Below, one piece after another: positions 7,649 through 17,202 of a DNA stretch of 56,654 nucleotides. Every line of letters begins with the position of its first letter. Position 1 is the stretch's first letter. Under the pieces are notes generated by a model, which made no database searches, had not been told where the DNA came from, and saw only the letters and a program-made list of their open reading frames with translations. The position numbers and the translations under genes are program-made. The DNA is from Achromobacter veterisilvae (GTDB lineage: Bacteria > Pseudomonadota > Gammaproteobacteria > Burkholderiales > Burkholderiaceae_B): the NCBI RefSeq assembly GCF_900496975.1, contig NZ_UFQC01000042.1, positions 1-56,654 on the forward strand, in the 5' to 3' direction.

Positions 7649-8551
7649 TCAGGGGGCGGTCTGCGCGCCGCGCTCGCGGAACGCCGCGGCGCAGGCCGCG
7701 CAGATTGCCGCCGTAATGGCCTGGCGGGCGTGCTCGCGCCGCTCCAGCATGCCGATGGAGCGCGAGAGCGGCCCCAGGTCGCGCGGCAGGCAGAGGATCC
7801 GCAGTTCGGGGCTCTGCTGCCAGTTGGAGCCGTGGATCAGCGGCAGCAGGGTCACGCCCACCTCCTGGCGCACCAGTTCCACCAGCGTCTCGATGGCGTT
7901 GAGTTCCAGGAATTCGTTCAGCGGCACCGCCAGGCGCCGCAGCAGCCGGTCGATCTGCAGGCCGGTGCGCTGGGTGCGGTCGAAGCGCAGGAAGGGGTTG
8001 GATGCCAGCACCTGGCGCGCATTCTCGCCGGGCGCCGAGCGCGGCGCGATGACCGCCATCTCTTCTTCATATAGCGCGGTCCAGCGGGTGCTGGCCATTT
8101 TCCGGCCGGCCTCCACCAGAAAGGCCGCGTCCAGCTCGCCGTCCTCCACCTTGCCGGCCAACTCGCTGGCCTTGCCCGACAGGATGCGCACGTCCAGCTT
8201 GGGGTGCAGCTTCTTCATGCCCGACACGACCTTGGACAGGGTGCCCATGCACGACACGATGCCGCCCACCGACACCGAACCGGCCAGTTCGCCGGGGACG
8301 GTGCGCGGCAGCCGCATGCGGTCGTATAAATCCAGCAAATGCTTGATTTCCGGTAGCAATTCCCGGCCGGCTGCGTTAAGAATGGCAAGACGGCCGCTGC
8401 GGTCGAACAGTTCCCGGCCCAGCTCCGCCTCCAGCGCGCGCATCTGGAAGCTGACGGCCGCCTGGGTCAGGGCCACTTGCTCGGCGGCTTCGGAAAAGGA
8501 GCCGTGGTGCGCGACCGCCAGGAAAGTTCGCAGGAAGCGGATCGTACTCAT
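7649..8551 (-). CDS. LysR-family transcriptional regulator, divergent from ggt/ABC operon
   Basis: A 300-residue LysR-type regulator. The N-terminal winged helix-turn-helix is clear (FLRTFLAVAHHGSFSEAAEQ, then LTQAAVSFQMRALEAELG, DRSGR), followed by an effector-binding domain from about residue 90. The start is ATG 8551; an upstream in-frame start would add an unlikely leader. It converges on the phospholipase gene with six bases between stops and is divergent from the gamma-glutamyltransferase gene, 105 bases away, so the ggt-importer operon is its most likely target. The ligand is unknown; a glutathione or gamma-glutamyl compound is an inference from context. Confidence 0.9.
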   Translation of the reverse strand: MSTIRFLRTFLAVAHHGSFSEAAEQVALTQAAVSFQMRALEAELGRELFDRSGRLAILNAAGRELLPEIKHLLDLYDRMRLPRTVPGELAGSVSVGGIVSCMGTLSKVVSGMKKLHPKLDVRILSGKASELAGKVEDGELDAAFLVEAGRKMASTRWTALYEEEMAVIAPRSAPGENARQVLASNPFLRFDRTQRTGLQIDRLLRRLAVPLNEFLELNAIETLVELVRQEVGVTLLPLIHGSNWQQSPELRILCLPRDLGPLSRSIGMLERREHARQAITAAICAACAAAFRERGAQTAP

Positions 8552-8577
8552 AAAAAAATCTTTTATGACGGAACAAA

Positions 8578-8592
8578 AAATCAAATTGATTT
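8578..8592. promoter_or_regulatory. Candidate LysR operator
   Basis: AAATCAAATTGATTT is a perfect 15-bp palindrome with a central A, in the A+T-rich divergent region between the LysR gene and ggt. LysR proteins usually bind such dyads (T-N11-A type) between divergent promoters. Binding is inferred from position only. Confidence 0.45.
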
Positions 8593-8656
8593 AATTAGAT
8601 CACAAGAGTACTTTCGCCTGGGTCTATGAACACCAACCCGTTATGAGACTAGCCAC

Positions 8657-10285
8657 ATGAAATCCTTCGACTGGGGCAACCCGTATCCTTCCGTCCGCAT
8701 TCCGCTGTTCGCCCGCAACGTGGTCTCCACGTCGCACCCGCTCGCGGCCCAGGCGGGATTGCGCATGCTGCTCAAGGGCGGCAACGCCGTGGACGCCGCC
8801 ATCGCCGCGGCCGCCACGATCGTCCTGGTCGAACCCGTGTCCTGCGGCCTGGGCGGCGACTGCTTCGCCATCGTCTGGGACGGCAAGGAACTGCACGGAC
8901 TGAACTCTTCCGGCGTGGCGCCGGCCGCCTGGAACGTCGAATATTTCAAGCGCAAGTACGGCGTGGGCGACAACGGCCTGGCCGTCCAGCCCAAGCGCGG
9001 CTGGGACGCCGTGACGGTGCCGGGCGTGGTGGCCGGCTGGGCCGCGCTGCACGAAAAGCTGGGCAAGCTGCCCTTCGAACAGTTGTTCGAACCCGCCATC
9101 GAGATCGCCGAGCGCGGCTATGCCGTGCCGCCGGTGGTGGCGCACAAGTGGGCCGCCGCGGCCGAGGAACTGAAGTCGCAGCCGGGCTACGCCCAGGCCT
9201 TCCTGCCCGAGGGCCGCGCGCCCAAGGTCGGCGAACACTTCCGCTTCCCCGACGCCGCCAACACGCTGCGCCGCATCGCCGAATCCAAGGGCCGCGACTT
9301 CTATGAAGGCGAGCTGGCCGAGCGCATCGCCGCCTTCAGCAAGGAATGCGGCGGCGCGATGACGCTGGAAGACCTGCGCAACTACCGTCCGGACTGGGTC
9401 AAGCCCATTTCCAAGTCGTACCGCGGCTACGAGCTGCACGAGATCCCGCCGAACGGGCAGGGCATCGCCGCGCTGATCGCGCTGGGCATCGTCGAGCGCT
9501 TCGACATGGCCGACATCCCGGTGGATTCGGTGCAATCGCAGCATATCCAGATCGAAGCCATGAAGCTGGCCTTCGCCGACCTGTACAAGTACGTGGCCGA
9601 CCCGCGCTCCATGCAGGTCACGCCCGAGCAGATGCTGTCGGACGCCTACCTGGACAGCCGCGCCAAGCTGATCCGCCTGGACCAGGCCACCCATTTCGAG
9701 GCCGGCCGCCCGCACGCCGGCGGCACCATCTACCTGACCGCCGCCGATGAAAACGGCATGATGATCTCGTTCATCCAGTCCAACTACATGGGCTTCGGCT
9801 CGGGCGTGGTCGTGCCGGGCACCGGCATCAGCATGCAGAACCGCGGCGTGGGCTTCTCGATGGACCCGAAGTCGGCCAACGTGGTCGAAGGCGGCAAGCG
9901 CCCGTTCCACACCATCATCCCCGGCTTCCTGACCCGGGGCGGCAAGCCGGTCATGAGCTTCGGCGTGATGGGCGGCGACATGCAGCCCCAGGGCCACATG
10001 CAGACCGTGATCCGCATGCTCGACTACCACCAGAACCCCCAGGCCGCCTGCTGCGCCCCGCGCTGGAAGGTCAATCGCGACTTTACGCTCGATATCGAGA
10101 CCAATATGAAGGCTTCCACCGTTGCGGGCCTGAAAGACCTCGGGCATGCTTTGAAGTCCGTCGACGATCCCTACATGGATTTCGGGGCGGGCCAGTTCAT
10201 CTGGCGCATGTCCGAGAGCGACAACGAACTTGGCTACGTCGCCGCCAGCGACAGCCGGCGCGACGGCCAGGCGGTCGGTTTCTAA
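8657..10285 (+). CDS. Gamma-glutamyltransferase family protein
   Basis: A 542-residue N-terminal-nucleophile hydrolase of the gamma-glutamyltranspeptidase family. Typical blocks are NVVSTSHPLAAQAGLRMLLKGGNAVDAAIA at residues about 15-45, VSCGLGGDCFAIVWDG, and the autoprocessing site AGGTIYLTAADENG in which Thr357 is the likely nucleophile and the N-terminus of the small subunit. Family members remove or transfer the gamma-glutamyl group of glutathione and related compounds. No obvious Sec signal is present, unlike E. coli Ggt, so it may be cytoplasmic (YwrD-like). It is followed after 34 bases by a peptide-type ABC importer, suggesting that the imported substrate is a gamma-glutamyl compound. 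Confidence 0.88.
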   Translation: MKSFDWGNPYPSVRIPLFARNVVSTSHPLAAQAGLRMLLKGGNAVDAAIAAAATIVLVEPVSCGLGGDCFAIVWDGKELHGLNSSGVAPAAWNVEYFKRKYGVGDNGLAVQPKRGWDAVTVPGVVAGWAALHEKLGKLPFEQLFEPAIEIAERGYAVPPVVAHKWAAAAEELKSQPGYAQAFLPEGRAPKVGEHFRFPDAANTLRRIAESKGRDFYEGELAERIAAFSKECGGAMTLEDLRNYRPDWVKPISKSYRGYELHEIPPNGQGIAALIALGIVERFDMADIPVDSVQSQHIQIEAMKLAFADLYKYVADPRSMQVTPEQMLSDAYLDSRAKLIRLDQATHFEAGRPHAGGTIYLTAADENGMMISFIQSNYMGFGSGVVVPGTGISMQNRGVGFSMDPKSANVVEGGKRPFHTIIPGFLTRGGKPVMSFGVMGGDMQPQGHMQTVIRMLDYHQNPQAACCAPRWKVNRDFTLDIETNMKASTVAGLKDLGHALKSVDDPYMDFGAGQFIWRMSESDNELGYVAASDSRRDGQAVGF

Positions 10286-10319
10286 ACGCAAGCTCGCAAG
10301 CAACAAGGGGAACAACACA

Positions 10320-11831
10320 ATGAAACGCTTGACCTTGACCTTCGGCGCCAGCCTGCTGGCGCTGACCGCAGGCGTCGCCAGCGCCCAGAACATCCGGATC
10401 GGCCTGCAGGAAGATCCGGACGTGCTGGATCCGCACCGGGCGCGCACCTACGTGGGCCGCATCGTGTTCACGTCGCTGTGCGACAAGCTGGTGGACATCG
10501 ATCCCAAGCTGCACTTCGTGCCGCAGCTCGCCACCTCGTGGTCATTCAGCCCCGACAACAAGGTGCTGACCTTCAAGCTGCGCGAAGACGCGCTGTTCCA
10601 TGACGGCGCCAAGTTCGACGCCGCGGCCGCCAAGGCCAACCTGGAACGCGCCATGACCCTGCCGGACAGCCTGCGCAAGGGCGAGCTGGCCTCGGTGGAG
10701 AAGGTTGATGCCCCGGACGCCGCGACGCTGGTGCTGACGCTGAAGAAACCGGACGCGACCCTGCTGGCGCAACTGTCCGACCGCGCGGGCATGATGCTGT
10801 CGCCCAAGACCTTCACCGACGACGTGGCCGCCGTGGGCCGCAAGCCCGTCTGCTCGGGCCCGTACAAGTTCGTCGAACGCATCCAGAACGACCGCATCGT
10901 GCTGGAAAAATTCGACCAATACTACGACGCCAAGGATTTCGCCTTCAAGCGCGTGACCTTCCTGCCGATCCCGGACACCACCGTGCGCCTGTCCAACCTG
11001 CGCGCGGGCGACCTGGACATGCTGGAACGCCTGAATCCCTCCGACGTGCCGCAGGTCAAGGGCGACGCCGGCCTGGCCTTCGCGCCGGTGGCGGGGCTGG
11101 GTTTCCAGCAGTTCATGTTCAACGTGGCCAACGGCAAGCGCGCCGAAGACAATCCGTTCAAGAACAAGCTGGTGCGCCAGGCGTTCCAGTACGCCATCGA
11201 CCGCAACGCCATCAGCGACGTGGCGGGCGGCGGCATCTTCGAGCCGGCCCAGCAGCCGTTCCCGCCCGCCAGCCCCTACCACAGCGACAAGTTCCCGCCG
11301 ACCAAGCGCGACGTCGCCAAGGCGAAGGCGCTGCTCAAGCAGGCGGGCTTCGACCGGGTGAAGGCCGAGGTCATGTTCGGCAACAACACCACGACCTCGT
11401 CGATCGCGGAAATCGTCCAGGCCATGGCCTCCGAGGCGGGCTTCGACTTGTCGCTGCGCCCTACGGAATACGCGGCGCTGCAGAAGGAATCGGCCGGCGG
11501 CAACTTCCAGGTCGTGATGCTGGGGTGGTCGGGCCGGGTCGATCCGGACGGCAACATCCACGCCTTCGTCACCTGCAAGGGCGCGCTGAACGACGGCCAC
11601 TACTGCAACCCGGAAGTGGACAAGCTGCTGAACGAGGCGCGCACCGTGCCGGACGAAGCCAAGCGCAAGGCCATCTACGACCAGGCGCAGGCCATCATCC
11701 AGGACGAACTGCCCGGGGTGTATAACTATTACCAGCCCTGGCCCTTCGCGCTGGCCAAGAAGGTCAAGGGCTTCACGCCCTACCCGGACGGCATGATCCG
11801 CCTGAAGGGCGTGACGTACGCGCAGAAGTGA
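10320..11831 (+). CDS. Periplasmic substrate-binding protein, glutathione/peptide ABC importer (GsiB-like)
   Basis: A 503-residue family 5 extracellular solute-binding protein. A Sec signal peptide ends near VASAQ (about residue 23), then NIRIGLQEDPDVLDPHRA, the usual start of dipeptide/glutathione binding proteins. FVPQLATSW, DVTFKLRE-like and AIDRNAI blocks follow in family order. ATG 10320 was chosen because it directly precedes the signal peptide, with AAGGGG upstream. It delivers substrate to the permeases encoded downstream. The gene is followed by two hairpins before the permease genes, which may explain higher expression of the binding protein. Glutathione as substrate is inferred from the adjacent gamma-glutamyltransferase. 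Confidence 0.88.
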   Translation: MKRLTLTFGASLLALTAGVASAQNIRIGLQEDPDVLDPHRARTYVGRIVFTSLCDKLVDIDPKLHFVPQLATSWSFSPDNKVLTFKLREDALFHDGAKFDAAAAKANLERAMTLPDSLRKGELASVEKVDAPDAATLVLTLKKPDATLLAQLSDRAGMMLSPKTFTDDVAAVGRKPVCSGPYKFVERIQNDRIVLEKFDQYYDAKDFAFKRVTFLPIPDTTVRLSNLRAGDLDMLERLNPSDVPQVKGDAGLAFAPVAGLGFQQFMFNVANGKRAEDNPFKNKLVRQAFQYAIDRNAISDVAGGGIFEPAQQPFPPASPYHSDKFPPTKRDVAKAKALLKQAGFDRVKAEVMFGNNTTTSSIAEIVQAMASEAGFDLSLRPTEYAALQKESAGGNFQVVMLGWSGRVDPDGNIHAFVTCKGALNDGHYCNPEVDKLLNEARTVPDEAKRKAIYDQAQAIIQDELPGVYNYYQPWPFALAKKVKGFTPYPDGMIRLKGVTYAQK

Positions 11832-11835
11832 CCAC

Positions 11836-11893
11836 GGGGCGGCTGCTTCCGGCCGCCCCCGCCGGACGCGCTTTGCGCGTCCGGTTATTCTTT
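11836..11893 (+). terminator. Two hairpins between binding-protein and permease genes
   Basis: Hairpin 1 pairs GGGGCGGC (11836-11843) with GCCGCCCC (11852-11859). Hairpin 2 pairs CCGGACGCG (11862-11870) with CGCGTCCGG (11876-11884) around a CTTTG loop, followed by TTATTCTTT. The second looks like a weak intrinsic terminator. Such structures after a binding-protein gene commonly stabilise its mRNA and lower read-through to the membrane genes. Confidence 0.6.
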
Positions 11894-11957
11894 GCGGCGG
11901 CCGCGACGCGGCTAGTCCGGCCGATGCCTTCCGCCGCTCCTGTTTCACGGTTTCCAT

Positions 11958-12902
11958 ATGCTTAAACTCATCTTGCGCCGCGTGATCGTCGCGATACCGA
12001 CATTGATACTGGTGTCGATGATCGTCTTCATGCTGCAAAAAATCCTGCCCGGCGATCCGGTGCTGACGCTGGCCGGCGAAGAGCGCGATCCGGCCGTCCT
12101 GGACTACCTGCGCGACAAATACCGGCTGAACGATCCGCTGCCCGTGCAGTACGCCGCGTGGGCCGGCCAGGTCCTGCAAGGCGACCTGGGCAAGTCGCTG
12201 CGCACCGACGTCCCCGTCACCACGCTGATCGGCCAGAAGCTGCCGGTCACGCTGCAACTGGCCGCCATGGCCATGTTCTTCGCGCTGCTGGTCGGCATCC
12301 CCATGGGCATATTGGCCGCCGTGCGCAAGGGCAAGCCGGTCGAGATGGGCGCGAACATCGCCGCGCTGTCCGGCATGTCCATACCGAACTTCTGGCTCGG
12401 CATCATCCTGATCATGGTGGTGTCGGTGCAGTGGAAGCTGCTGCCGGCGTCGGGCTATGTGTCGCCGTCCGAGGATTTCTGGCTGTCGATCAAGACCATG
12501 CTGATGCCCTCCCTGGTGCTGTCCACGGCGATCGCGGCCTACCTGATGCGCCACACCCGTTCGGCCATGCTGGAGGCCCTGTCGGCCGACTACGTGCGCA
12601 CCGCGCGCGCCAAGGGCGTATCGCCGCGCCAGGTGGTGCTGCGCCACGCCTTGCGCAATGCGCTGATGCCCATCGTCACGCTGGTGACCCTGTTGTTCGG
12701 CGAACTCCTGGCGGGCGCCGTGCTGACCGAGCAGGTCTTCACAATCCCCGGGTTCGGCAAGCTGGTGGTGGACGCTGTCTTCACGCGCGACTACGCGGTG
12801 GTGCAGGGCGTGGTGCTGTGCGTCGCGGTGGGCTTCATCCTGATGAACCTGCTGGCCGACATCCTGTACATCCTGGTCAATCCCCGCCTGAGGCACTCAT
12901 GA
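11958..12902 (+). CDS. ABC importer permease (GsiC/DppB-like)
   Basis: A 314-residue inner-membrane permease with six predicted transmembrane helices, the first at about residues 9-29. It has the BPD_transp_1 signature: [12 protein letters not shown] near residue 55, the periplasmic loop with [13 protein letters not shown], and the EAA-type loop [20 protein letters not shown] near residue 213 that contacts the ATPase. The end ([21 protein letters not shown]) is typical of DppB/GsiC. It overlaps the next permease gene by four bases. It forms the transmembrane channel with the 12899 product for the peptide- or glutathione-type substrate. Confidence 0.92.
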   Translation: MLKLILRRVIVAIPTLILVSMIVFMLQKILPGDPVLTLAGEERDPAVLDYLRDKYRLNDPLPVQYAAWAGQVLQGDLGKSLRTDVPVTTLIGQKLPVTLQLAAMAMFFALLVGIPMGILAAVRKGKPVEMGANIAALSGMSIPNFWLGIILIMVVSVQWKLLPASGYVSPSEDFWLSIKTMLMPSLVLSTAIAAYLMRHTRSAMLEALSADYVRTARAKGVSPRQVVLRHALRNALMPIVTLVTLLFGELLAGAVLTEQVFTIPGFGKLVVDAVFTRDYAVVQGVVLCVAVGFILMNLLADILYILVNPRLRHS

Positions 12903-13777
12903 GCGCACTTCCTGCAACGGCCGCTGCCGTCACGCCGCCCCGCAGCCGCAATCGCGCCTGGGCCAAATTCAAACGCAACCGCATCGCCATGCTGGGCCTG
13001 GGGATCGTGCTGCTGTTCGTCCTGCTGGCCATCCTGGCGCCGCTGATCGCCAGCCACGATCCCTTCCAGACCAGCTTCACCACGATCCGCAAGGCGCCGT
13101 CGGCGTCCTACTGGCTGGGCACGGACGAACTGGGCCGCGACATCTTCAGCCGCATGGTCTACGGCGCCCGGGCTTCCCTGATGGCCGGCCTGGTGTCCGT
13201 CCTGATCGCCCTGGTGGTGGGCGTGCCCTTCGGACTGGCCGCCGGCTATTTCGGCGGCTGGACCGACAGCATCATTTCGCGCGCCACCGAGGCGCTGCTG
13301 GCCATTCCCTTCCTGATCCTGGCCATCGCGCTGGCCGCGTTCCTCGGCCCCAGCCTGACCAACGCCATGATCGCCATCGGCGTGTCCGCCGCGCCCAAGT
13401 TCATCCGCCTGACGCGGGGCCAGGTGCTGGCGGTCAAGAACGAGGACTACGTGCAGAGCGCAAGGGCGCTGGGCGCCTCCGACCTGCGCATCATCGGCCG
13501 GCACGTGTTTCCCAACGTCATGCCGCCGCTGATCGTGCAGGCCACCATCACCATCGCGACGGCCATCATCGCCGAGGCCAGCCTGTCCTTCCTGGGCCTG
13601 GGGCTGCAGCCGCCCAATCCGTCGTGGGGCTCGATGCTGAACACCGCCAAGAACTTCATGACCCAGGCGCCCTGGATGTCCATCTTCCCCGGATCGGCCA
13701 TTTTCCTCGTGGTGCTGGGCTTCAATCTGCTGGGCGACGGGCTGCGCGACGCGCTCGATCCGCGTCAGGACAAATAA
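12899..13777 (+). CDS. ABC importer permease (GsiD/DppC-like)
   Basis: A 292-residue permease of the DppC/GsiD type. After a short cytoplasmic N-terminus with [18 protein letters not shown] it shows the family block [24 protein letters not shown] (about residues 73-90), six predicted helices and the EAA loop [23 protein letters not shown]. The C-terminus contains [18 protein letters not shown], diagnostic of the family. ATG 12899 overlaps the stop of the previous gene (ATGA). With the 11958 permease it makes the membrane heterodimer of the importer. Confidence 0.92.
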   Translation: MSALPATAAAVTPPRSRNRAWAKFKRNRIAMLGLGIVLLFVLLAILAPLIASHDPFQTSFTTIRKAPSASYWLGTDELGRDIFSRMVYGARASLMAGLVSVLIALVVGVPFGLAAGYFGGWTDSIISRATEALLAIPFLILAIALAAFLGPSLTNAMIAIGVSAAPKFIRLTRGQVLAVKNEDYVQSARALGASDLRIIGRHVFPNVMPPLIVQATITIATAIIAEASLSFLGLGLQPPNPSWGSMLNTAKNFMTQAPWMSIFPGSAIFLVVLGFNLLGDGLRDALDPRQDK

Positions 13778-13782
13778 TCGAT

Positions 13783-15642
13783 ATGGCAACAATGGATCCC
13801 AAACGCGTCGTCCAGGTCAACGACCTGACCGTGCGCTTCAAGACTCCCGAGCGCACGGTGGAAGCGGTGCGCAACGTCTCCTTCCACGTCGACCGCGGCG
13901 AAACCCTGGCCATCGTGGGCGAGTCCGGATCGGGCAAGTCCGTGACCTCGCTGGCGCTGATGCGCCTGGTGGAATACGGCGGCGGCAGGATCGTCAACGG
14001 CGGCATGCTGCTGCGCCGGCGCAACGGCGATGTCCTGGACCTGGGGAACGCCCCGGATTCCCTGCTGCAACGCGTGCGCGGCGCGGACGTGGCGATGATC
14101 TTCCAGGAGCCGATGACCTCGCTGAACCCCAGCTTCACGGCCGGCAACCAGATCGCCGAGGCCCTGCAACTGCACCAGGGGCTGGACGCCGCCGCCGCGC
14201 GCGCCGAGACGCTGCGCATGCTGGAACGCGTGCGCATCCCCGAGGCCCGGGCCATCCTGGACCGCTACCCGCACCAACTGTCGGGCGGCATGCGCCAGCG
14301 CGTCATGATCGCCATGGCGCTTTCCTGCAAACCGCAGTTGCTGATCGCCGACGAACCGACCACGGCCCTGGACGTCACCATCCAGGCCCAGATCCTGCAA
14401 CTGATCCGCCAGTTGCAGGAAGAAATGGACATGGGCGTGATCTTCATCACGCACGACATGGGCGTGGTGGCTGAGGTCGCCGACCGCGTGCTGGTCATGT
14501 ACCGGGGCGACAAGGTGGAAGAGGGCGGCTCGGACGAGATTTTCGCGCGTCCGCAGCATGCCTATACGCGCGCCCTGCTGTCGGCCGTGCCGCGGCTGGG
14601 CGCCATGCACGGCACCGACGAGCCCGCGCCGTTCCCGCTGCTGCGTGTCGACGAGGCCGCGGCGCAGCCGGCCGCTCCCCCGCCGGCCGCCTCCACCGTG
14701 CGCCGCGAGAACGGCCCGGTGCTGAAAGTGCGCGACCTGACCACCAGCTTCGACATCACCGGCGGCATCCTGGGCCGGGTGCAGAAGCGCGTGCACGCGG
14801 TCGAAAAGGTCAGCTTCGACCTCTATCCGGGCGAAACCCTGTCGCTGGTGGGCGAGTCGGGCTGCGGCAAGACCACCACCGGCCGTTCGCTGCTGCAACT
14901 GGTCAAGAGCCAGGGTGGCACGATCGAGTTCGACGGCAAGAACATCGGCGCCCTGCGCGGCAGCGCCATGCAGACGCTGCGCCGGCACATCCAGTTCATC
15001 TTCCAGGATCCGTTCGCCTCGCTGGATCCGCGCATGACGGTGGGCTATTCCATCATGGAACCCCTGCTGATCCACGGCGTGGCGCGCGGCAAGGCGGCGC
15101 AGGAGCGCGTGCGCTGGCTGATGGACAAGTGCGGGCTGCTGCCCGAAATGATCGACCGCTATCCGCACGAATTCTCCGGCGGCCAGCGCCAGCGCATCTG
15201 CATCGCGCGCGCCCTGGCGCTGAACCCCAAGGTGGTGATCGCCGACGAATCCGTGTCGGCCCTGGACGTGTCGATCCAGGCGCAGATCGTGAACCTGCTG
15301 CTGGACTTGCAGCGCGAGCTGGGCGTGTCGTTCCTGTTCATCTCGCACGACATGGCGGTGGTCGAGCGCGTGAGCCACCGGGTGGCGGTGATGTACCTGG
15401 GCCAGATCGTCGAGATCGGGCCGCGCCGGGCGATCTTCGAGAACCCGCAGCATCCCTACACGAAGAAGCTCATGGCGGCGGTGCCCATCGCCGATCCGCA
15501 GCGCCGCCATCGCGAGCGTTCGCTGCTGATCGACGAAATTCCCAGCCCGGTGCGCAAGGTCGGCGACGATCCCCTGGTCCAGCCCCTGGTCGCCGTGGGC
15601 GACGGCCACTTCGTGGCGCGGCATTCCATCGGCGTGTATTGA
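13783..15642 (+). CDS. Fused dual-ATPase subunit of glutathione/peptide importer (GsiA-like)
   Basis: A 619-residue protein with two complete ABC ATPase domains in one chain, the arrangement of E. coli GsiA (similar length). Domain 1 (about 10-270) has Walker A GESGSGKS, signature LSGGM and Walker B LLIADEP; domain 2 (about 310-590) has [13 protein letters not shown] and VVIADES. Each ends with the oligopeptide-transporter C-terminal element ([12 protein letters not shown] and [12 protein letters not shown]). It starts six bases after the previous stop; ATG 13792 is a possible alternative. It energises the two permeases. The fusion supports a Gsi-type rather than DppDF-type transporter. Confidence 0.92.
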   Translation: MATMDPKRVVQVNDLTVRFKTPERTVEAVRNVSFHVDRGETLAIVGESGSGKSVTSLALMRLVEYGGGRIVNGGMLLRRRNGDVLDLGNAPDSLLQRVRGADVAMIFQEPMTSLNPSFTAGNQIAEALQLHQGLDAAAARAETLRMLERVRIPEARAILDRYPHQLSGGMRQRVMIAMALSCKPQLLIADEPTTALDVTIQAQILQLIRQLQEEMDMGVIFITHDMGVVAEVADRVLVMYRGDKVEEGGSDEIFARPQHAYTRALLSAVPRLGAMHGTDEPAPFPLLRVDEAAAQPAAPPPAASTVRRENGPVLKVRDLTTSFDITGGILGRVQKRVHAVEKVSFDLYPGETLSLVGESGCGKTTTGRSLLQLVKSQGGTIEFDGKNIGALRGSAMQTLRRHIQFIFQDPFASLDPRMTVGYSIMEPLLIHGVARGKAAQERVRWLMDKCGLLPEMIDRYPHEFSGGQRQRICIARALALNPKVVIADESVSALDVSIQAQIVNLLLDLQRELGVSFLFISHDMAVVERVSHRVAVMYLGQIVEIGPRRAIFENPQHPYTKKLMAAVPIADPQRRHRERSLLIDEIPSPVRKVGDDPLVQPLVAVGDGHFVARHSIGVY

Positions 15643-15660
15643 GCGGCGGTGTCGGATATC

Positions 15661-15695
15661 CAGCCTGGCCAGGCTAGGCCAGGCCAGGCCAGGCA
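15661..15695. repeat. Short GGCCA-type tandem repeat
   Basis: The stretch GGCCAGGCTAGGCCAGGCC and its continuation holds several five-base GGCCA units directly before the palindrome-framed element at 15696. It resembles slippage-generated low-complexity DNA. Confidence 0.6.
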
Positions 15696-15759
15696 GGTGT
15701 CTGACACCCGTACGAGATGGCGGTACGAATGGAAGAGGCCTTCCCGGGTGTCTGACACC
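15696..15759 (+). repeat. 64-bp palindrome-framed repeat, forward orientation
   Basis: GGTGTCTGACACC occurs at 15696-15708 and again at 15747-15759, with a 38-base spacer that starts CGTACGAGATGGC and ends CCTTCCCG. Length and spacer ends match the copies at 49.4 kb; the middle of the spacer differs. It lies between the end of the ABC importer operon and the VOC gene. Confidence 0.82.
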
Positions 15760-15827
15760 CGAATCCCGACCCCGGCCGCGGCAAGAGGGACTCACCGGCA
15801 CGGTCCCTCACCACCAGGAGCTGAATC

Positions 15828-16232
15828 GTGTTTTCCCACGTTTTCGTCAGCGTCACCGACTTCGAACGCGCGCTGGATTTCTACAGCGCGGTCATGGATT
15901 GCCTCAAGGTCGAACTGCGGTTCTGCGACCGGCAGCGGCCTTGGGCCGGCTGGCACAGCGGCGGCGGGCGGCGCCCTTACTTCGTGATCTGCCGGCCTTA
16001 CGATGGCTTGCCGCAACATCCCGGCAACGGCCAGATGGTCGCCTTCATGGCCGAATCGAGAGAGGCCGTTCGCCGGACGTACCAGGCTGCGTTGGCCCGC
16101 GGCGGCCGCTGCGAGGGCCCCCCGGGGCTCAGGCCCGAGTACCACGCGAACTACTACGGCGCGTATTTCCGCGATCCCGACGGCAACAAGCTCTGCGTTG
16201 CCTGCCATGAGGCGCCTGGCGAGCAAGCCTGA
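15828..16232 (+). CDS. VOC (glyoxalase/dioxygenase-fold) family protein
   Basis: A 134-residue vicinal-oxygen-chelate protein. The first beta strand carries FSHVFVSVTDFERALDFYSAVM, and the C-terminal repeat ends YYGAYFRDPDGNKLCVACHE, with the usual DPDGN turn and a potential metal-ligand acidic residue near it. The fold binds metals in glyoxalase I, extradiol dioxygenases and resistance proteins, but this small stand-alone type has no assigned substrate. The start is GTG 15828, with CAGGAG at 15815-15820 at good spacing. It stands alone on the plus strand. Confidence 0.82.
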   Translation: MFSHVFVSVTDFERALDFYSAVMDCLKVELRFCDRQRPWAGWHSGGGRRPYFVICRPYDGLPQHPGNGQMVAFMAESREAVRRTYQAALARGGRCEGPPGLRPEYHANYYGAYFRDPDGNKLCVACHEAPGEQA

Positions 16233-16426
16233 CCGGGGCGGTCTGTCTGTCCAGTGTCTGACCGCTGGGCGCCAGTCTCAGGCATCCGTCGCGAGTGCGC
16301 GGCCTGGTGCTGATTTCGCCGACAGTCGCTGGCGCGCCCGAAGCGGCGTACTCCCCGGATCTGATCGGACGTTGCGTGTAAGGCTCTGGCGGCCTTGCAA
16401 GGGCCGGCCGCAGCCGGTTCCCGGCC

Positions 16427-17071
16427 TCAGCGCCTCTCCAGCGCCAGCTTCAACCCGAACGCAATGAAGACGGCGCCCGTCATGCGGTCCAGGCCGCGCA
16501 TGACGGCGGGCCGCGACAGCCAGCGCGCCAGCGGGCGCGTCGCGGCCACCAGCAGCGCGAACCACAGCACGCCCAGCAGGGCGTGGATCGCGGCCAGCAG
16601 CAGGCTGAAGCGCAGCACGTCCGCGCCAGCGGGAATGAACTGGGGCAGGAAGGTGATGTAGAAAATCCCGACCTTGGGATTGAGGACGTTGGTCAGGCAG
16701 CCGCGGACGAACCAGCCCGCGGCGTTGGCCGTGGCGGCGGGCGGCAGCGCCTGGACTGCACCGGCGGAAGACTTGCCGCGGCGCCTGCCGCCCCACAACA
16801 GTTTCACGCCCAGATAGAACAGGTAGAACGCCGCGCAGATGCGCAGGGCGTCGTAGGCGACCGTCGACACCAGCAGCAGCGACCCCAGCCCGAACGCGGC
16901 GACGGCGCCCCAGACCAGGCAGCCGGCGCAGATGCCCAGTCCCGCCATGAGGGCCCGGCGGCCGCCCTCGACGGCGGCGGTGCGCAGCACCAGGGCGCTG
17001 TCCATGCCTGGGGTGACGGTCAGGATGGCGGCGGCCAGGGTGAAGGCGAGCAGGGCGGCGGTGGGAGTCAT
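16427..17071 (-). CDS. LysE/RhtB family amino-acid exporter
   Basis: A 214-residue membrane protein with about six hydrophobic segments. TPTAALLAFTLAAAILTVTPGMDSALVL at the N-terminus includes the TPGP-like motif of LysE/RhtB exporters (here TPGM), and NPKVGIFYITFLPQFIP near residue 135 is the second diagnostic block. Family members export amino acids or homoserine lactone-like compounds across the inner membrane. ATG 17071 was chosen because the 30 residues upstream are proline/arginine-rich and not membrane-like. Substrate cannot be read from the sequence. It is divergent from yaeQ. Confidence 0.88.
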   Translation of the reverse strand: MTPTAALLAFTLAAAILTVTPGMDSALVLRTAAVEGGRRALMAGLGICAGCLVWGAVAAFGLGSLLLVSTVAYDALRICAAFYLFYLGVKLLWGGRRRGKSSAGAVQALPPAATANAAGWFVRGCLTNVLNPKVGIFYITFLPQFIPAGADVLRFSLLLAAIHALLGVLWFALLVAATRPLARWLSRPAVMRGLDRMTGAVFIAFGLKLALERR

Positions 17072-17202
17072 GGGCGGGGCAGGATCCGGGCTGCCGGCCA
17101 GTGTAGCGCCGGCGCGCCCGGGCGCAAACCGGCCGGATCCGGGCCTGGCAGGCGGTATCATGGCGGCCTTCAGTCATTCGCTTTATTCAACGGATTCTCG
17201 CC

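Noticed and set aside
16245..16262. Another copy of the palindrome near AGTGTCTGACC
   Set aside because: Only the left half and centre match; the right arm is missing, so it is not counted.
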